NCBI RefSeq assembly: GCF_001625305.1
Contig: NW_017804620.1
Span: 1,097,691-1,161,690, forward strand
Direction: 5' to 3'
DNA from: Branchiostoma belcheri
Taxonomy: Eukaryota > Chordata > Leptocardii > Amphioxiformes > Branchiostomatidae
DNA: 64,000 bases
Below, in pieces: positions 51,997-63,112 of the stretch. Every line of letters begins with the position of its first letter. Position 1 is the first letter of the stretch. The notes under the pieces are model-generated. The model saw only the letters and a program-made list of their open reading frames with translations. It ran no database searches and had not been told where the DNA came from. Both the position numbers and the translations under genes were made by a program.

Positions 51997-54225
51997 AAGC
52001 AATTATAGAAAAAAGTGATTACGTTCTGCCAAAAAAAGTACTATTTGAGTCATTATTCCAAACAAAATTGAGAGCTCAAATTTTACCTCTGAGTTAAGTA
52101 GAAGAAAGGCAATGATACGATTTCTATTGCTCCGCCTAATGTTATTCGTCTGCCTAGAGCCTTCAAAATCATGTCCATTGTCCATTCATATCAAACTTAG
52201 CAATATCAGAATGTTACAAAAAGAAAAAAATTGAAAATAATGAGTACATTTGTACCTTAAAGCAGCTCAATGCAAAACTGCATCAAATGCAGTTTTCCAA
52301 TGAGCTGCTTAGGTATAAATATACTGTTAACATCGTGTTTTTCCTCTGGAGTATTGGAAAAAAACAGAACAGTTACTACTATCACTTTCCATTCAAACTA
52401 GATTGGCTAACAAGAACTTTGTTTCAGTGAGAGTATGAAGGAGACCCTGCAAGATAGGAGAAAAGGCAGTGAAGCTGCCATGCAGACAATTTTGCTTCTT
52501 CAAAGTCATCTCGGACATACAAATGGAGGGAAAAGGTTAGCTAGGCATGCTTCTAGTGTTTCAAGTGTTGAAAATAAAAGCAGAGGAGGAATCATTTGAG
52601 TGGATGACTAGATTCTGTATGCAATATCCTTTATCAGAAGTAACAGAATGAACATTAGTCTAGTATAATTATGCCTGATTGTACATGTACGGCAGTATAG
52701 AAGTGTCCGAAATACTGAATTTTGACTTTTCATAAGCCACCAGGTAAGTCACGCCAGAGGACGCTGCCACTTAGTCCCACTGTCTGTGGACACACAATTC
52801 TTCAGTAGATTCATGAGTTGCACTGACTCAGAGGAGGTCTGGTGTTAGAACAGGTCAAACCAAAGATACAAGGGAGAAAAGACAATTTTGACTCAAAGAT
52901 TATATTCTAATAGAACTTGCAGTTTCTTGAAATCAAAATTATGTAGAACAGGTAAACTTTAGTTATACTGAATCTGGGGATGGATTTCTGACCTTACAAC
53001 TTAATCTTAGCATAAAAACGGGAAGAAGTTCTGCCAAATGTAACATCTGGGTCATCGATAACAAATAAAATTGCGTGCTCAAATTCTACCAAGTGGAAGA
53101 AAGGCAATATACAATTTCTTTATTGCTACTACTCCTTCTATTTGTATGCCTTAGAGCCTCCAAAGTCAGCATTGTCAAGTCATATCAAACTTAGGGACAT
53201 CAGACATCCATTACAAGTTTTATGAAGACAAAATCAGATTCTGATTCTGTTTTACATCAAGCTGCTAGGTACTAAACATTTGTTACTTTTTCCCCTGGAG
53301 CAAGAGAAGAAAACCAAACAGTTACTATGATCACTTTCCATTGTGATGCAAAGTCCACGTTTCCAAGACCTTTGTTTCAGTCAGAGTATGAAGAAATCTG
53401 CAAGAACAACAGAGGCCTTAAGATACATCAAACAAAGATGGGGTGCTTGCAGAGACAGAAGAACCTCGACCAACGCGCGAGACCTCAAGATCTTGGTGAG
53501 ACGGAGGAAACCCAGAGGCAGGAGGCACACCACAGTCCTCAGGGCATCCAAGTGAGAGGTCAGCAGACAGCAAGCACTCAGGGGTCCAGCCCAGTGGTGA
53601 CGGAACCGGTTGGTCAGAGTGGTCAGGAACCAGGCGTAGAAGAGGCGGAAGAACTAAGAAAAGCACGGGTGAAATGGCCACCAGGTAACGCACTGGGACA
53701 GTTAGGATTAGCAGGAAAGAAGAGGAGAGAAGTAACTAAGAGGATCACCAAGACCACCGTCGATGCCTCACTCTGGGTATGGACACTGAGGAATACCACC
53801 CAATAACCACTCGCTGGGCAGCGAGTGGCCGTCGCTGTCGCCCCGCTGGCTGGAGACGTACTGCAACAAGGGGCGAAACGTCAAGGAGAGCCAGTATGCA
53901 GCTGATGACGGCGAGTGGAAAGCACAGTCCGACCCTCTGTATGATGTAAGTTAGAGAGAAGAATAGGCAGAATGAACTTGCTGCCATGCAGACAATGTTA
54001 TAATTTGCTTCTTCAAAATCATCTCAGACATACAAAGGGAGGAAAAGGTGTATAGTGTGTACTACGCTTCTAGAGGTGGAAAAATAAAAGCAGAGGAGGA
54101 GATGTCCAATATTCTTCATCAGAAGGAGCAGGTTGAACATTAATCTAGTTTATTTATGCCTGACCGTACACCAGTCTAAATAAGAAAGGAGAAATAATGA
54201 ATTTCGATTTTTCATATGCATGTAC
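51997..54225. repeat. diverged tandem duplication, second copy interrupted
   Basis: Unit 1 (51997-52740) and unit 2 (53010-54225) share ordered blocks: TTCTGCCAAA, GAAGAAAGGCAAT, CATATCAAACTTAG, CAGTTACTA-TATCACTTTCCATT, TTTGTTTCAG-GAGTATGAAG, TGCTTCTTCAAA-TCATCTC and TTTATGCCTGA. Unit 2 contains about 550 bp of extra, GC-richer DNA near 53405-53952. Confidence 0.75.
53390..53955 (+). mobile_element. LINE-like ORF fragment with CCHC/C2HC-type finger, inserted in the tandem duplication
   Basis: The open frame reads ICKNNRGLKIHQTKMGCLQR, later QEAHHSPQGIQ and ARVKWPPGN. The finger C-x3-RGLKIHQ-x-x-MGC followed by a variable stretch and R-x-KWP resembles the N-terminal region of reverse-transcriptase ORFs common in marine invertebrates, by recollection. 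No reverse transcriptase follows. The GC content contrasts with the flanks. Alternatively it is a captured host zinc-finger exon. Confidence 0.5.
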
Positions 54226-54389
54226 CTGAAAAGCCCCAACACTGCCAGAGTTACATATTGAATTTAACAACAGAATGTGGGCAACCATGTTCACTTGGTA
54301 GCCAATTACTTTAGAAAGGTAACAAATGCTGTCACAGTTAGATCGAGTGGAGGGATAGGACACCAGGAGTAAGGCTCCTTTTTCAGTAA

Positions 54390-55154
54390 GGCCATGTTGA
54401 TTTGATTATATGGATGACATCCTCCGGGAGCCCCAAAACTGATGCGTGCGTGCGAATAAAATAAAAGTTTAAAAAAAAAAGTTGTTTTCATTATGAAATG
54501 TACGTGGTTTTGGAAGGTATAACAAATGGCACAGAATATGGTTTGGCGAATAATCTAGTCTTCAAGTTCATTTCTTTACAACTTCGTCTTTTTTCGTTCG
54601 ATTTTGGCATTCTACGACATTGGTATAGTTTTTATTTATTTTTTTTTTGTAACATAGGCCACACCAATTTAATTTCTTGGTTAACGGATTCGCCGCTTAA
54701 TTTTTTTCTTATTTGCAAATAAAAATAAAAATTCAGAATCAACTGCAAAATGCTCATATTTTGCCCTGAACAGTTGAAAACAGTCCTTTTCTTACTACTT
54801 GTTACAGTCATTCCATCTTTCAATGCAGTAGTATCATTAAAAGTTAAAAATTCATTGTTTAAATTTTGAACCAGCCTGGTGTGTTGACTTCATGGCTCCT
54901 CTCGTACCATTTTGGGCCATAATAGGATGCCTAGGCCTGTTTTTATTTTTTTATGTTTTTTCGCCCGCCCGCTCCATTATTTTCATAGAAAAATCCGTTA
55001 ACCAAGAAATTAAATTGGTGTGGCCTTACGGTATGTTTTTGCTCATTTTGCAACTGTTTTGTACAATTTACAGTATGGTTGTAAACCTTTTTTTTTTGGA
55101 AATGGCCAAAAATCCATGCGCGGATGTCATCCATATAATCAAATCAACATGGCC
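54390..55154. mobile_element. Harbinger-type MITE, GGCCATGTTG family, carrying a nested MITE
   Basis: Outer ends GGCCATGTTGATTTGATTAT and inverse, TAA duplicated (54387-54389, 55155-55157). Interrupted by the GGCCACACC copy at 54657-55025. Inverted relative to the copy at 22410. Confidence 0.92.
54657..55025. mobile_element. Harbinger-type MITE, GGCCACACC family, subfamily A, nested
   Basis: Full-length copy inside 54390-55154. Left flank ATA, right TTA. The uninterrupted relatives read GTAACTTA at this point, showing the target was TTA and the left copy has changed. Confidence 0.92.
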
Positions 55155-55994
55155 TAAGTAAGCAGTCGCAGAGACTTGAAGGATAAAAACGAGGGCAAGG
55201 CTACTTCTCAGGCCATTGCAATGATGATCATGAGAAATCCAAGCCTACTGGCAATTATCAGGCAGGCTGAGGTCCAAATGCAAAAAAAGATAACTTGATG
55301 TAGGGCTAGACCGAGTTACTGACAATGACATTGGCATTAAGAATGATAGACACATACATGTATAATGTATATCAACAGTGGCAGCTGATGTTGATGTTGG
55401 CACATTAAACCAAGCATCTATAGCTGTTAAAATGACAGTACAACATGGATCTTATACACTTATCAATATTAGAAACCCTGTCATAGAGGCTTCATAATAA
55501 AAACCGGCAAAGTAGACCAGCCACCGAGGGCATGACCGGAACCAACTCAACAAAATTTATTTTAATATAATAGTAGCTGATAATGCCTGTCGTGTATTCA
55601 AGAGATAGTGTCAGAAGTGACACAGCCAGAAGAATTGAATAAAGTATAAAAAGATGGTTTGCCTGAGATGTTGAAAAAACTACATACAAATTTTGTGCAA
55701 GACAACTGATTTAAATTCTAATTTTCACAAAGATGAGGATAAATTCCAAAATAATGTTATCATAATGATGATATTGAAAGATAAATTTATTAAGATAAGT
55801 TAGCTTGTACTATGATTCACCAAAATGGGAAAGTGAAGCATTATGCACAAAGTGTTGTTACTGTAAGAATTGCTCTTTTGCATGTCTCCACATATTTCAC
55901 CTTTCAAATAGAGTTAGAGATAGTTATTCTCAGCACCAAGGACAGGGTTAACATGCTAATAACTGTTTTTATATCAATTTGACAGAGGTGTTAA

Positions 55995-56728
55995 AGCTGC
56001 ATTATGTAGTTTTTTTTCGCAAAAAATTCAAATATTCTGAAACTAACAAATCTTCTTTTATTCATCATTATATTACGTTTCTGGCGTATTATGTTAGCGC
56101 AAAAACAGTCCGCTCGATTCGCGCTCAGTTCCCGGTGGCACCGAGTTGATGCCACCACTGGAACCAAAACAAACAACGGTTTTCGGTCGGGAATGTTCGG
56201 TGAGTTCCAGCTGCGTGACGTCATGACTAGCTAGCCCTCTGAAACAAAATGGCGGGAATGGAGTGCGGTCGGGATCGGGTGAACCGAGGAGGTAGAAGAA
56301 GTTTGCTGACCAGTTCCGCCAGGAAAAGGAAGGACAAGGACAAGTTCCAAAAGCAGGTGTTGTTGGGCAATATGTTTGTGGAGTGGCGGGACTTGAAATC
56401 TGCGATCGGCGAAAACCGGCTGTCAGAATCGAATGTCCCGCGTCCGGGTGAAAGGTCACGTTAGACCACGTGACAAATCTCCGGGCCAGCTCGGGCAGAC
56501 TCGGGAGTACTCGGATATGTTCGGAAGTCAACAAACATGGCGGACACCCAGGCGCGCGCGTGCGATTTCTAAGTTTTCTAACCGCTCGCATCGCAAAAAT
56601 ATCGCCTCCATGAACTGAATGGATCAGTGTAACACGGTAGGGTTTATTCAACTAGCAATGTAAAGAAATGGCCAGAAAATCGACTTTTTGTTTTAAGGTT
56701 AGATGGCCCAAAAACTACATAATGCAGC
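55995..56728. mobile_element. TTAA-site DNA transposon (piggyBac- or Kolobok-like), non-autonomous
   Basis: Inverted ends (A)GCTGCATTATGTAGTTTTT flanked by TTAA (55991-55994, 56729-56732). The interior is GC-rich compared with the surrounding DNA. It contains a 71-codon plus-strand frame at 56249-56464 with a good start context (AAAATGG) reading MAGMECGRDRVNRGGRRS, SARKRKDKDKFQKQV, FVEWRDLKSAIGE. This could be the N-terminal piece of a transposase ORF. A TAA duplication shifted by one base is the alternative reading. Confidence 0.75.
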
Positions 56729-59517
56729 TTAACAGACCTTTGTACAAAGGTTCAACTTTTCAACAGAGGTAGATGATAACATTGAAGTATATCTACGACA
56801 AAGGAATCTTCATAGCAAGAAATATAATCATGTTAATTCTCTAGAAATATTAGAAATGGAAGCATTCTGCTTTTTTACATTTCACTTGTCTTTAAAAGTA
56901 GTAAAAGACCTGTAACAGTTACTGACCCCTTGAGAAACAATAAAGAAATTTTCATTAGTCACTTTGATTTCAGCACCAAGGACAGGGCTCAGAGAACAGT
57001 ACTTTCTATAAATCAAACACTGCACAGAAGTTTTACATAACCATTTTGTATAAAGGAGATTTTCAAACAGAACTAGATGACAAGGTTCAAATATATCTAA
57101 GACACAAGAAGCCTCATAGTAAGAAAAATAATAATATCCCTTATAGCTATTATAAATAGAAAGAATGTATGCTGTTAGAAGCAGTGTTTTTATTCATTAT
57201 TGAGTCATGATTGAAACCATTGCATTTGGGTTCAACGAAGATCATTTTGAGGGACAGCTACATGTATTATCTGCACATGTTTCAGGAGACCTAATCATTT
57301 CTTCCACAGACCAAAAGGACCACAGATTTCACTATGAAAAATGGGGCTCTCAAGAACTTAACTTGATGAAGAACACTGGAGATAAGAGGAACAAAAATGG
57401 AGGCACCGAGATCAGCAAGAATGCAAAATTTCATAGTCAAACATCAGAAATATCACAACATGAACAACCATATGTCACATTGCATGTCATATATTATCAC
57501 ATGTAATATGACAGATGCCCACTTTGATAATGCAGCAAAAATCTCCAACTTGTGAGACAACTTTTCAAAGGTACCTGAAGACACAACTGCATTGAACAGA
57601 TTGTGACAGCACCGACCATTGGCACACATTAAGGTCAAACCAGAAACTGCTTTTAGCATTTCATCTATTGTTTCAAACTTTTGTAGATATTAGCCCAGTA
57701 AGATGCATGTAAGTAGGAAAGGGCAGTATAAAATACTATTAGTTGTTTATTATTTTTTCAATGGAGATCCTGATATCTAAAGCAAGTATTAAATTATTTA
57801 GCACCGTGTCCAAAATACTCCCTTACTTCCCCACCGTTCCCTACCACAAAAAAACATTTTTACTACTAAAATCAAAGAACCCACATATTATAGATGAAGT
57901 GGGTAAATTCGTCTTCCACTGCCTAAAAAGAAAAAGTCAAACCCAGTAAATCTAGTACTATGCATGTTGTAGAATATAGTATAATGCTAGACGTAGATAT
58001 AGTCTCACATGTATCCACTGTATTTTCTTTCTTATGTTGTTTGTAACTGCAATTAGCCCTCGGGCATGTATTTGCAATAAACTTTCATTGTCCATTAAAA
58101 TGCATTGAGCCATCAACCTATAGATGACCCAAATGTGGCCTGGCAACATCAATGGAGGAAGATTAAGAGTCAAGAAGAAATTCTATACTGTACCATAAGG
58201 ATAAATATCAAGTGAGCTTGTCACAGTACTACAAAAACAATACAGGAGACAAAAAGTTCAACTGTTTTTCTAAAAAGGATGCCCACGCGCATTTAGCAAG
58301 AAGTTGCTCAGGTGCAACAAATTGAATGTCTATCAGAATGAAAAGGCCAAAACAATCAGTCAAAGAAGAATCACATGTTTCTCGATCAAAACTTCGGAGT
58401 AATCAAGTACTAATATTTAGCTATTCATTTTCATTCAATCAATAAAATAAGTGGGATGCCTTTAACGTCTTCTAATCAATAATATTAATAATAAGAAAAT
58501 TGGGTTACCCATTGAATGGGTTACATGCAAGTAGAAAACTGTAACAGGCAGAAAAACTTCATTCAACAGGAAAACCCTATCCAGGCACTATGTGCCTAAT
58601 GTTACCACCAATTTAGGATCAATGAGATGTTTTCTGATGTTTTAGTAAAATGGCGGTAAGGCAAGCAATCAAACTGATATTTATCCACAGAGAAAAGCTC
58701 TATTAGAGGAGTATACACAGATAGTTATATACAATGCTCAGGTCTTGCAGAATATGTTGAACAGTGCCTGGAGATTATTTGTCATGATTAACAGTTTTAC
58801 TTCAAGAGGAAAAGAACATAAATTATGTGAAGGACAATTTCAATTCATATCTTTGGGTTGGGAGAGTAGTCAGGTGAAGACATTTGAAAAATTAGTTGAA
58901 GCACACCATATCTGAGGGTGTACAGTCAGAGATACAAACTTCAAGGAAACCTTCAATTAGAAATTTGAAAAATGAGATAATATAAAAGATGGACTGAGGC
59001 ATAGACATCAAAAGGAGTCAAAGATAAGAAAACATCACATATTCTATCTAATTTTTTTCACAGAAAATTACAAATCATTATGATTCTTTTTTAAAGAAAT
59101 TAATAGTACCCAACAATAGGTGACATTTTCAGTCCGAGCCTTTTTTGTGTTGAGATTTATACTATGCAGAATGTTGATGAATAAAAGAAGTTTCACTTGA
59201 CTACATAAAAGTTTTACTAGCTGGAGTTATGCACTAGCCTCAACTCTGTATTCAACACGCAACATTCAGTTGACATTTTAATGCATTGCCTTATATGCCA
59301 TCACCTTTCAATGCAGATTACCACTTCATTGTGAACAACCTGAGACCTGTGGATAATTTTCCTACCCTACTTAGATCTGTTTTGAACAATTCAGTCACAC
59401 TCGTGTTCAGACATCTGGCAACAAAATAGTCTGTAAGTGTGATGGGTTCTTTAACATGACTTGTGCAGATTAACAACTTTCAAGCACTGATTGTAAGAAA
59501 AATAGGCTGATGCAAAT

Positions 59518-59849
59518 GGACCTATACCATTATTACGTCACAGTTTGTTTACCGCAATGAATGCCGGTCAATCGACGTTTTATTATTGTACAGGGGTGCG
59601 TAGCGCGGTGTGTGTTTGTAAAGCGTTAGACTTAATATAAGGCCTTTATACAGTACTACTTTCGTCTAATGTCACAACTAAATCACCCATTACGGCATGT
59701 AATGCTGTGTCAAAAAGACTAGACGCAGCAAAAATCAAACATACCTGACTTTGAAAACTTTGAAATGATCTCTGTTCTTTAACTGACTGTTCTAGAATGC
59801 TCTTTAGAACAGGTAAACAAACTGTGACGTAATAATCAGGTATAGGTCC
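59518..59849. mobile_element. inverted-repeat element, TIR GGACCTATACC, copy 1
   Basis: Ends GGACCTATACCATTATTACG and near-exact inverse, with CACAGTTTGTTTAC next. The target duplication is unclear (AAT and ATT flank both ends). The same element occurs inverted at 62666-62987. Confidence 0.8.
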
Positions 59850-61263
59850 ATTGAAGATAACAAGTGGAGACTGAGATTCATTGGTCACAGAAAAAGACAG
59901 AACAAAGTGTTGTATAAAGTTGACCTGTTCTGTTGAATGATGCACAAATGTCAAAGAGATTTTAAAAAGAGAACTTAAAATAAAATAATGTAAAAGTCAT
60001 CCAGAAGGACAAGAAGAAATGGATTGAAAATGACATGTTGAGCAAGCTTGTCTGATACTATACGAGGAAATCAGAAACTTCCCTTTTCAGCCATTTTCAA
60101 AATGTTTGTCAAGAAGTTTGTTTTTAAGGAATTGAGCTGGTGCAACATTGTGACAGTCTTCAAGACAAAGGGTAGCCTACTTATTGCTTTGAAAGGTTTT
60201 TATAAGATATACTCACAGTTAACAGTACAGAATTCTATGGGTAGTTTGGAATATATCAAGAAGACAAAATAATACATTTTAACAGCACTTTTTTTTTTAC
60301 AAAACAACTTATAATCTAAATTTGTAGCAGAATAAAAAAACTGCCTGAAGTTTACTATCAACCAATGAAAGTGTGAGTGAAAGATAAGAAATTCTGAGTT
60401 TATGGTCATCATTGTTTTGATGGAATTCACACATGGAAAAAGTACTGAATTTCATACAACAAATATCTGAGACTACCTATTCCTAGATGTAAACTTTTTG
60501 TAATCATACAATTTGAAATTTATGCTGACTCATAACATTACAATTAAGGGAAAGGAAAAGCTAAAGAAAGTTGTCACAGTGCATCTGTGAATTTCCCAAG
60601 GAAAAATATGAAAGATTGAAAGAATCAAGTAGGTCTCAAAATTAACTTTGAGACAAAAGTCTTTAGTGCTAGAATAAACATCAAGGACATAAACTTTAGG
60701 ATGCTGGCCTTGAAGTCTTAGAGTAGATAGTGAATAGGTCAAATATGAAAAGAGGTTGAACTGACAACATCCTAGTTGCAATGAAACCACAACATGCATG
60801 TGTGCAGTTGAATATGCAAACTTTTAGGGAAGCATTCAATATGAAATTTGGGCTCATTTGGGCAATATGGCAAACAATCATACATAGGACTTGATCAAGC
60901 CCAACAAAACAAAAGGTCCACTCATTGACAATTTTTTCAACAAAAAAAAAAGAAATAGCTGCTATCTATTCAATTTTTCACTATTGTTTTAATAAAGAAA
61001 CCAAGTTGTTTTGTTTATATGTGTGTTCAAGTGTCTAAAATGTACTAATTAAGAAGTACAGTTATGCAATAAATTCATAATTATATATAAATTTATATAT
61101 TAAAAAGTTTAAGTGTCAGATTTAGTGCATGCATGCAGAGCCTAATGTATGATGTTCGGTAAACAAATGTTTTGTATCTGAATTTACTCTTCTCTAATTT
61201 AGTAGGTTTTATAAGTTGGATCACAGTAAACTATGTTGTTAAGATATCATCGTTTCAGACTAA

Positions 61264-61663
61264 GGCCATGTTGATTTGATTATATGGATGACATCCGCGC
61301 GCGCATGAATTTTCGGCCATTTCCAAAAAAAAAAAAAGGTTTCAACCATACTGTAAATCGTTCAAAACAGTTGCTAAATGAGCAAAAATATACCATAAGT
61401 TGCAAGGAAAACATTTAGAAACGATACCAATGTCGTAGAATGCCAAAATCAAAGGAAAAAAGACAAAAATGTAAAGAAATGAATTCGAAGAGTAGATTAT
61501 TCACCATAACATATTCTGTGCCATTTGTTCAACCTTCATGACCACGTAGATTTCATAGTGAAAGCAACTTTTTTTTTTTGCAAAACTTTGTTTTTATTCG
61601 CACGCGCGCATCAGTTTTGGGGTTCCCAGAGGATGTCATCCATATAATCAAATCAACATGGCC
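61264..61663. mobile_element. Harbinger-type MITE, GGCCATGTTG family
   Basis: Ends GGCCATGTTGATTTGATTAT and inverse, TAA duplicated (61261-61263, 61664-61666). Confidence 0.93.
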
Positions 61664-62665
61664 TAAGTGTAGCCTATAGTAGTAGCATGCATGTTAGTTG
61701 CAATAGAGCTCAGCTTTGGACTGATATTACAAGTCTAAAGTCTCATCTAGTAAGAAGTAGGCCACTGTGAAGTGTCCATGTAAAATTTTGTATCTGCAAA
61801 ATGAAAATTTGAAGCCAACATATTAAAGATGGATAGCATCTTGCACTTGAGTTGACTTTGAAGATCAGCAGAAAGTCAATGAATTTAGAATTAATAATTT
61901 AAAAATAATTAACTTGGATCATGTTTTTTTCAAATTGGTATTGGTGTATGAAGACATGACAATACACCTGCTGCAAAGAAAGAACAGGTGTGTTGTCATG
62001 AACATTGATAAGGTAAACAACATTAAGTTGACACCTAGGTTATGTTGTATGACATGGTTGGTAAAATGTACCTGAAATATCTTCTAGATAACTGCCACTT
62101 CTGGCCTAGGAAGGAGCATTTGGACTTTTAACCTACTAAATATGACTTTAGTTAAGTTAATACATCTATATTACTTATTACATGTCAAGTCCTTTGCTCC
62201 CCTGAAGCCATAATGTCAGTATGCTTTCCTTGACATGCTTTCTATCAGAAATATATTTTAATTTTCAAAAGTGTCAATCTTCTCATGCCATCTACACAAT
62301 ATACATGCAGGGAAGAAACTTCCTACAAAAGTATGATCATAAATGCCACGTGACTGTTACATGGCATGATATTGTATACTTGCAGAATGGCATCTTCAGT
62401 AGCTAATAGTATAGACTGAAGTGGGGGTGTGGTCCAAACATACTTCCTTGTGGTACACCAGTTGTGGAAGTTGTTGATGGGTGATGCTATCAATCCACAC
62501 CTTGTACAGAAGCTGTATATAGTGAGACATTTCAAAAAGTCAGATAAAAAATTTGAGTTCATCACAGCTAAAACTGCATAATATAAAAACCTCCTATATT
62601 GTAGGAGACACTGTCAACAAGTGTGTTGTCATGTAGCGTAGGGTTTAGCCATGTGATGCATGAAT

Positions 62666-62987
62666 GGACCTATTATTACGTCTCAGTTTGTTTACCTGTT
62701 CTAAAGAACATTCTAGAATGGTCAGTTAAAGAATATAGATCATTTCAAAGTTTTCAAAGTGAGGTATGTCTGATTTTTGCTGCGTCTAGTTGTGTTGACA
62801 CAGCATTTCATGCCGCATGGGTGATTTAGTTGTGACATTAGATGAAAGTAGTACTGTATTAAAAGCCTTATAATAGGCTAACGCTACACAAACACACACC
62901 GCGCTACGCACCCCTGTACAATATAAACGTTGATTGACCGGCATTCATTGCAGTAAACAAACTGTGACGTAATAATGGTATAGGTCC
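62666..62987. mobile_element. inverted-repeat element, TIR GGACCTAT, copy 2 (inverted)
   Basis: Colinear with the reverse complement of 59518-59849, including GGGGTGCGTAGCGCGGTGTG and CTGCGTCTAG-type blocks. Divergence is modest. Confidence 0.8.
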
Positions 62988-62994
62988 ATTGGCC

Positions 62995-63112
62995 CCAGGT
63001 TACATTGCTGTTACACAGCACGAGACAATTAGAAAATGTTTTATTTTAGATGTGTTTGTGTAATGTTGTGTGTCTGTGCTATGGGCCATTGCAATAAATA
63101 AATAAATAAATG
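62995..63112 (+). mobile_element. LINE/SINE 3' end with (AATA)n tail
   Basis: TGTGTCTGTGCTATGGGCCA followed by TTGCAATAAATAAATAAATA is a typical 3' UTR end with a simple repeat tail. The 5' limit is arbitrary. Confidence 0.45.

Larger units (their letters stand above)
41750..56987 (+). repeat. dispersed motif CAGCACCAAGGACAGG, at least eight copies
   Basis: Copies start at 41750, 44532, 44733 (variant), 46508, 48103 (variant), 50997, 55931 and 56971, all on the plus strand. They are often preceded by GATTTCAG-like pyrimidine/AG context and followed by ACCAATATGATTAAA in the best copies. Units at 55931 and 56971 also share flanking sequence, so the motif marks remnants of a diverged tandem duplication. 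Confidence 0.7.

Noticed and set aside
57207-57506. 99-codon open frame starting with ATG in the gene-free region
   Set aside because: No recognisable domain; it lies in a diverged local duplication and codon use looks like AT-rich background.
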